Shown here piece by piece: positions 6,200-8,594 of a stretch of DNA of 8,594 nucleotides; the first letter of the stretch is position 1; each line of letters starts with the position of its first letter. The notes beneath the pieces are model-generated. The model had not been told where the DNA came from, ran no database searches, and saw nothing but the letters and a program-made list of their open reading frames with translations. Made by a program: the position numbers and the translations under genes. The stretch is from the NCBI GenBank assembly GCA_030749275.1, contig JASMKJ010000552.1, positions 1 to 8,594 of the forward strand. Direction: 5' to 3'. The stretch comes from Acidimicrobiales bacterium (lineage in GTDB: Bacteria > Actinomycetota > Acidimicrobiia > Acidimicrobiales > Poriferisodalaceae).

Positions 6200-6457
6200 T
6201 TAGTCGGCTGACTTGGTTTTCTTCGGTTCTTGCAGTTGCATGTCTTTGCCGTTGCACTGCAGTGTGATCTCACCCGGCTTGGTGACTAGCACTTCGATTC
6301 CGGTGTCTTCGTCCTGATAGCGCTTTCCAACTTTCAGACCTTCGCCGCCGTCACTATGTGTGATGTCGCCTTCTCCGCCTTTAGTCACGATGACTTGAAC
6401 GCCACCGTCAAAGTCGAGACGGTCACCTGCTTTGGTTGACACTGTGTGTACCCCCAT
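6200..6457 (-). CDS. Small protein of two degenerate desulforedoxin-like repeats
   Basis: 85 aa, first gene of the operon. It is made of two related units: residues 9-43 (AGDRLDFDGGVQVIVTKGGEG, then DITHSDGGEGLKV) and 43-77 (VGKRYQDEDTGIEVLVTK, then PGEITLQCNGKDMQLQ). The pattern GxRY-x(5-6)-G-hydrophobic-xVLVTKxGEG-x-L-x-C-x-G-x-xM is that of the desulforedoxin/desulfoferrodoxin N-terminal iron domain, which normally carries CxxC and CC. Here the CxxC positions read D and T in unit 2, the CC reads CN, and unit 1 has no cysteine, leaving Cys68 alone. An Fe(Cys)4 site is therefore impossible in one chain. No signal or membrane segment is present. A GTG at 6442 behind GGGGG is an alternative start. 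The role is unknown; a structural subunit or CoA-enzyme partner is a guess from operon position. Confidence 0.7.
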   Translation of the reverse strand: MGVHTVSTKAGDRLDFDGGVQVIVTKGGEGDITHSDGGEGLKVGKRYQDEDTGIEVLVTKPGEITLQCNGKDMQLQEPKKTKSAD

Positions 6458-6467
6458 TTCGATGGAA

Positions 6468-6480
6468 CTTTCAGAGAAAG
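6468..6480. repeat. Short palindrome CTTTC-AGA-GAAAG
   Basis: Perfect 5-bp arms with a 3-nt centre, 10 bp before the ATG at 6457 of the minus-strand operon and inside the 84-bp divergent region. It could be an operator or an mRNA hairpin; the short arms allow chance. Confidence 0.35.
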
Positions 6481-6518
6481 CTACCGTACATCAAGCCACT
6501 TTTTCCTACCTCATCAAG
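6481..6518. repeat. Direct repeat CTACC...CATCAAG in the divergent promoter region
   Basis: CTACCGTACATCAAG at 6481-6495 and CTACCTCATCAAG at 6506-6518 share CTACC and CATCAAG, with starts 25 bp apart, about two and a half helix turns. They lie between the divergent starts at 6457 and 6542 and could be half-sites for one regulator acting on both transcripts. Confidence 0.4.
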
Positions 6519-6541
6519 AACTCAGCGGCGAGAATGGGTAA

Positions 6542-7633
6542 ATGAACACTGCTTTAGTTATTGGTGGGACGGGTCCGACTGGGCCCTATGTGGTGAACGG
6601 GCTTGTGGACCGCGGGTTTCAGGTCACGATTCTTCACACCGGTCGACACGAGACTGACCTAATCGGGCCGGAAGTGGAACACATCCATACTGACCCTTTC
6701 AACGTTGACAAAACCTCTGCGGATCTAGGAAATAGGACTTTTGATCTAGCTGTGGTGATGTACGGGCGGTTGCGGGATCTTGCTCAACTGCTTCGAGGAA
6801 AAGTGGGGCATTTTGTGTCCATCGGCGGTGTCGGCGTCTACAAGGGATTCGCAAATCCCGATGATCTTTTCCCTGAAGGAATGCCTGTGCCGCTTCGCCA
6901 CGGCTCCCAACTGGTCGATAATCAGGAACAATTTGTGAAATTGCGTCGAATTCGGGAGACCGAAGAAGAGGTATTTTTGGTTCATCCAGAAGCCATTCAC
7001 TTGAGGTATCCGCAGTTGTATGGTCCTCGACAGTTACTTCCTCGCGAGTGGCCCATAGTTCGCCGTGCTCTTGACAAGCGCCCATTCTTGATCGTTCCCG
7101 ATGGTGGATTGACGGTGAAAAGCCAGGCCTGGGTGGAAAACGCTGCCCATGCGACCCTCCTTGCTGTGGACCGGCCATCCGCAGCGGTAGGAAAGATATA
7201 CAACGTCTCAGACGAAGAGCTGTTCACTATCAGACAGATCGCTGAAATCGTTGCCGATGAGCTCGGTCATAGCTGGGAAATCGTGTCGTTACCCCATGAA
7301 GTTGCAACCTCTGCTCGTCCCCTGTTGACCAGTTGGTCAAGTTCTCATCGAGTGCTCGATATTCGAGCCACGATCACAGACTTGGGTTATAGGGATGTGG
7401 TGAAACCGGAGACGGCTTGGCGGCTGGCTACACAGTGGCTGGCCGATCATCCCCTTGAACGGGGGGGCGATCTGGAAGGACGTCTTCAGGATCCATTTGA
7501 ATACTCAGCCGAGGACCTGCAGTACCGCGCTTGGGCTGAGTGTCGCCAAAGACTCGCCGCGGTTACCTGGTCCTCTCCACCCGGCTATTCGTCTGCGTAC
7601 GTCGGACGCTTTGCTAATCCTGCCAGTGACTAG
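6542..7633 (+). CDS. Atypical extended SDR (NAD-dependent epimerase/dehydratase-like) without YxxxK
   Basis: 363 aa. The N-terminus ALVIGGTGPTGPYVV carries the GxxGxxG dinucleotide motif (Gly8-Gly14), and HTGRHE puts Arg35 at the end of the second strand, which would favour NADP(H). Further extended-SDR landmarks are FVSIGGVGVYKG (91-102), IHLRYPQLYGPRQ (152-164), WVENAAHATLLAV (197-209) and GKIYNVSD (217-224). The catalytic YxxxK is missing: between residues 101 and 156 there is no tyrosine, and the expected place reads FVKLRRIRETEEEV. The enzyme is therefore either a reductase with another acid/base or a binding or regulatory protein. The ATG directly follows an in-frame TAA, so no longer start exists; the Shine-Dalgarno is weak. 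It is divergent from the four-gene operon and ends in a stop overlapping that of the next gene. Confidence 0.88.
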   Translation: MNTALVIGGTGPTGPYVVNGLVDRGFQVTILHTGRHETDLIGPEVEHIHTDPFNVDKTSADLGNRTFDLAVVMYGRLRDLAQLLRGKVGHFVSIGGVGVYKGFANPDDLFPEGMPVPLRHGSQLVDNQEQFVKLRRIRETEEEVFLVHPEAIHLRYPQLYGPRQLLPREWPIVRRALDKRPFLIVPDGGLTVKSQAWVENAAHATLLAVDRPSAAVGKIYNVSDEELFTIRQIAEIVADELGHSWEIVSLPHEVATSARPLLTSWSSSHRVLDIRATITDLGYRDVVKPETAWRLATQWLADHPLERGGDLEGRLQDPFEYSAEDLQYRAWAECRQRLAAVTWSSPPGYSSAYVGRFANPASD

Positions 7634-8594
7634 CCAAGGACCCCTTCGTCTCGTAAGTCTTGTATTTCGCCAGTACTTAATCGCAAAAGGGACGACAGGA
7701 TTTCGTCAGTATGTTGACCAAGCATGGGCGCTGGTGCTCTAACTCCATTAGGCCCGTCTCTTAGGAGCCAGGGGATACCTGTGTGCGCCATTTTGCCGAC
7801 GATGGGATGTTCAAGCCGTTCGATAAACCCACGATGGTTGAGGTGGGGATCTGTCTCCAGTGATTGAACGTCTAAGGAAGGCATGGCAGGTACGCCTACC
7901 TCTTGCAATAGCTGTGTGACTTCCCATTTGTCGCGGATGATTGTCCACTTTTCAATCAGAGTGTCCAGGTCGTCTTCGTTTCGTTTTCTGGAAGCCTGCG
8001 TCGCAAATTTTTCTGCCTGAATATCCAAAAGTTTTGCCAACTCTTGCCACTGATCTTCGGTGCTGCAACAGACGGCCACCCAGTCATCGGGGCCCGCGCA
8101 ACGGTAGAGATTGTGGGGTGCCATTAGCGGATCCCGATTGGCACACAACTCCGGTTGGGAGCCAGTGAGAATTTGCTGAGTCCAACCTTCAATCGCGCTG
8201 GAAGCTGTGGCCTCCCACAACGAGGTGTCAATGAATTGTCCTTCTCCTGTTCTCCGGCGGGCAATCAATGCCGCTATGAGCAAGTGGGCGGTTGCTATAC
8301 CCGCGGCCGGGTCCCCCAAGGAGATACCCACTTCTTCGGGTTGACCGCCCTCATATCCAGTCATCGACGAGAGGCCGGAGAGGGGCGCTGTTGTCGGTCC
8401 GTAACCGAGGTAGTGGCGGTAGGGACCGTAGTTGCCATATCCGCTGATAGCGCCAACGATTACGTCGGGTCGTGTTGCGACGAGGTCGTCGTAGCCGAGT
8501 CCGAATTTCTCCATCACGCCAGTCGCATAATTCGAAACAACTAGATCGCAACTAGTTGCAATCTGTTTAGCCAAGGATCGTCCTTGTGGAGTCG
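7630..8594 (-). CDS. CaiB/BaiF family III CoA-transferase, 5' end outside the window
   Basis: The frame stays open to the right edge, and six codons (TPQGRS) before the TTG at 8574 continue the family pattern, so that TTG is not the start. About 70 N-terminal residues with the first Rossmann strand are missing. Numbering from the TTG, seen features are CDLVVSNYATGVMEKFGLGYDDL (9-31), ISGYGNYGPYRHY, and SLGDPAAGIATAHLLIAAL with the catalytic-type Asp88. These are followed by RRRTGEGQFIDTSLWEA, the small-domain segment PDDWVAVCCSTEDQW (162-176) and the C-terminal DPHLNHRGFIERLEHP. The domain order is normal, which makes this gene a useful internal reference for the permuted relative at 4464-5432. 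The CoA donor and acid are unknown. Its TAG is within CTAG, shared with the stop of the convergent SDR gene. Confidence 0.92.
   Translation of the reverse strand, partial: TPQGRSLAKQIATSCDLVVSNYATGVMEKFGLGYDDLVATRPDVIVGAISGYGNYGPYRHYLGYGPTTAPLSGLSSMTGYEGGQPEEVGISLGDPAAGIATAHLLIAALIARRRTGEGQFIDTSLWEATASSAIEGWTQQILTGSQPELCANRDPLMAPHNLYRCAGPDDWVAVCCSTEDQWQELAKLLDIQAEKFATQASRKRNEDDLDTLIEKWTIIRDKWEVTQLLQEVGVPAMPSLDVQSLETDPHLNHRGFIERLEHPIVGKMAHTGIPWLLRDGPNGVRAPAPMLGQHTDEILSSLLRLSTGEIQDLRDEGVLG

Larger units (their letters stand above)
3763..6457 (-). other. Four-gene operon: desulforedoxin-like protein, crotonase, permuted CoA-transferase, crotonase
   Basis: All four genes run on the minus strand. 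The gap after the first gene is 33 bp and the next two junctions are 4-bp ATGA overlaps at 5429-5432 and 4464-4467. Such spacing strongly suggests one mRNA and coupled translation of the last three proteins. The set activates an acid to its CoA ester and then acts on that ester, by inference from the enzyme families. Confidence 0.8.

Noticed and set aside
8155..8544. 129-codon frame on + inside the right-hand CoA-transferase gene
   Set aside because: It is a shadow: the opposite strand carries an unambiguous CaiB sequence with a catalytic-type Asp.
1..8594. tRNA genes, CRISPR arrays, insertion sequences or attachment sites
   Set aside because: No cloverleaf-like sequence, no regularly spaced repeats, no transposase or integrase reading frame and no terminal inverted repeats with target duplications were seen.

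Overview
This window reads as a piece of an actinobacterial-type catabolic island. It is dense with acyl-CoA chemistry: three family III (CaiB/BaiF) CoA-transferases, two crotonase-fold enzymes, a TauD/TfdA-type dioxygenase, an amidohydrolase of the Amidohydro_2 group and an atypical SDR. There are no RNA genes, insertion sequences or CRISPR arrays. Base composition looks moderate (roughly half G+C, not counted). The mix of gene families, one apparently leaderless start with a TANNNT box at the right distance, and a rearranged CaiB type that I recall from actinobacteria together suggest an uncultured, possibly Acidimicrobiia-like, actinobacterium. That taxonomic call is inference only.

Left part (1-2259): the 3' end of an amidohydrolase gene on + runs convergently into a TauD/TfdA dioxygenase gene on -. 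A small unrecognised gene lies upstream of the dioxygenase, probably in the same transcript. Its leader contains a hairpin.

Middle (2260-3692): a 194-bp divergent control region carries a TetR-operator-like palindrome (TTAACG-GT-CGTTAA) overlapping the expected -35 zone of what looks like a leaderless promoter. It drives a complete canonical CaiB/BaiF CoA-transferase on +.

Core (3763-6457, all on -, read from right to left): a compact four-gene operon. First comes an 85-aa protein built of two degenerate desulforedoxin-like repeats that have lost almost all metal cysteines. Next is a crotonase whose best start is a CTG codon behind a very strong Shine-Dalgarno. Then comes a CoA-transferase whose CaiB segments are in circularly permuted order, and last a short crotonase without the usual C-terminal segment. 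The last three genes are joined by two ATGA stop/start overlaps, so their products are probably made in fixed ratio and may work together or as a complex on a CoA thioester. This block is the best candidate for an undescribed system.

Right part (6458-8594): an 84-bp divergent region with direct repeats and a small palindrome leads into an NAD(P)-binding SDR without the YxxxK motif on +. Its stop codon shares the tetranucleotide CTAG with the stop of a third CaiB/BaiF CoA-transferase on -, which runs off the right edge. The substrate of these genes cannot be read from the sequence. Activation to a CoA ester by CoA transfer, hydration or isomerisation by crotonases, and further oxidation, reduction or decarboxylation is a reasonable working scheme.
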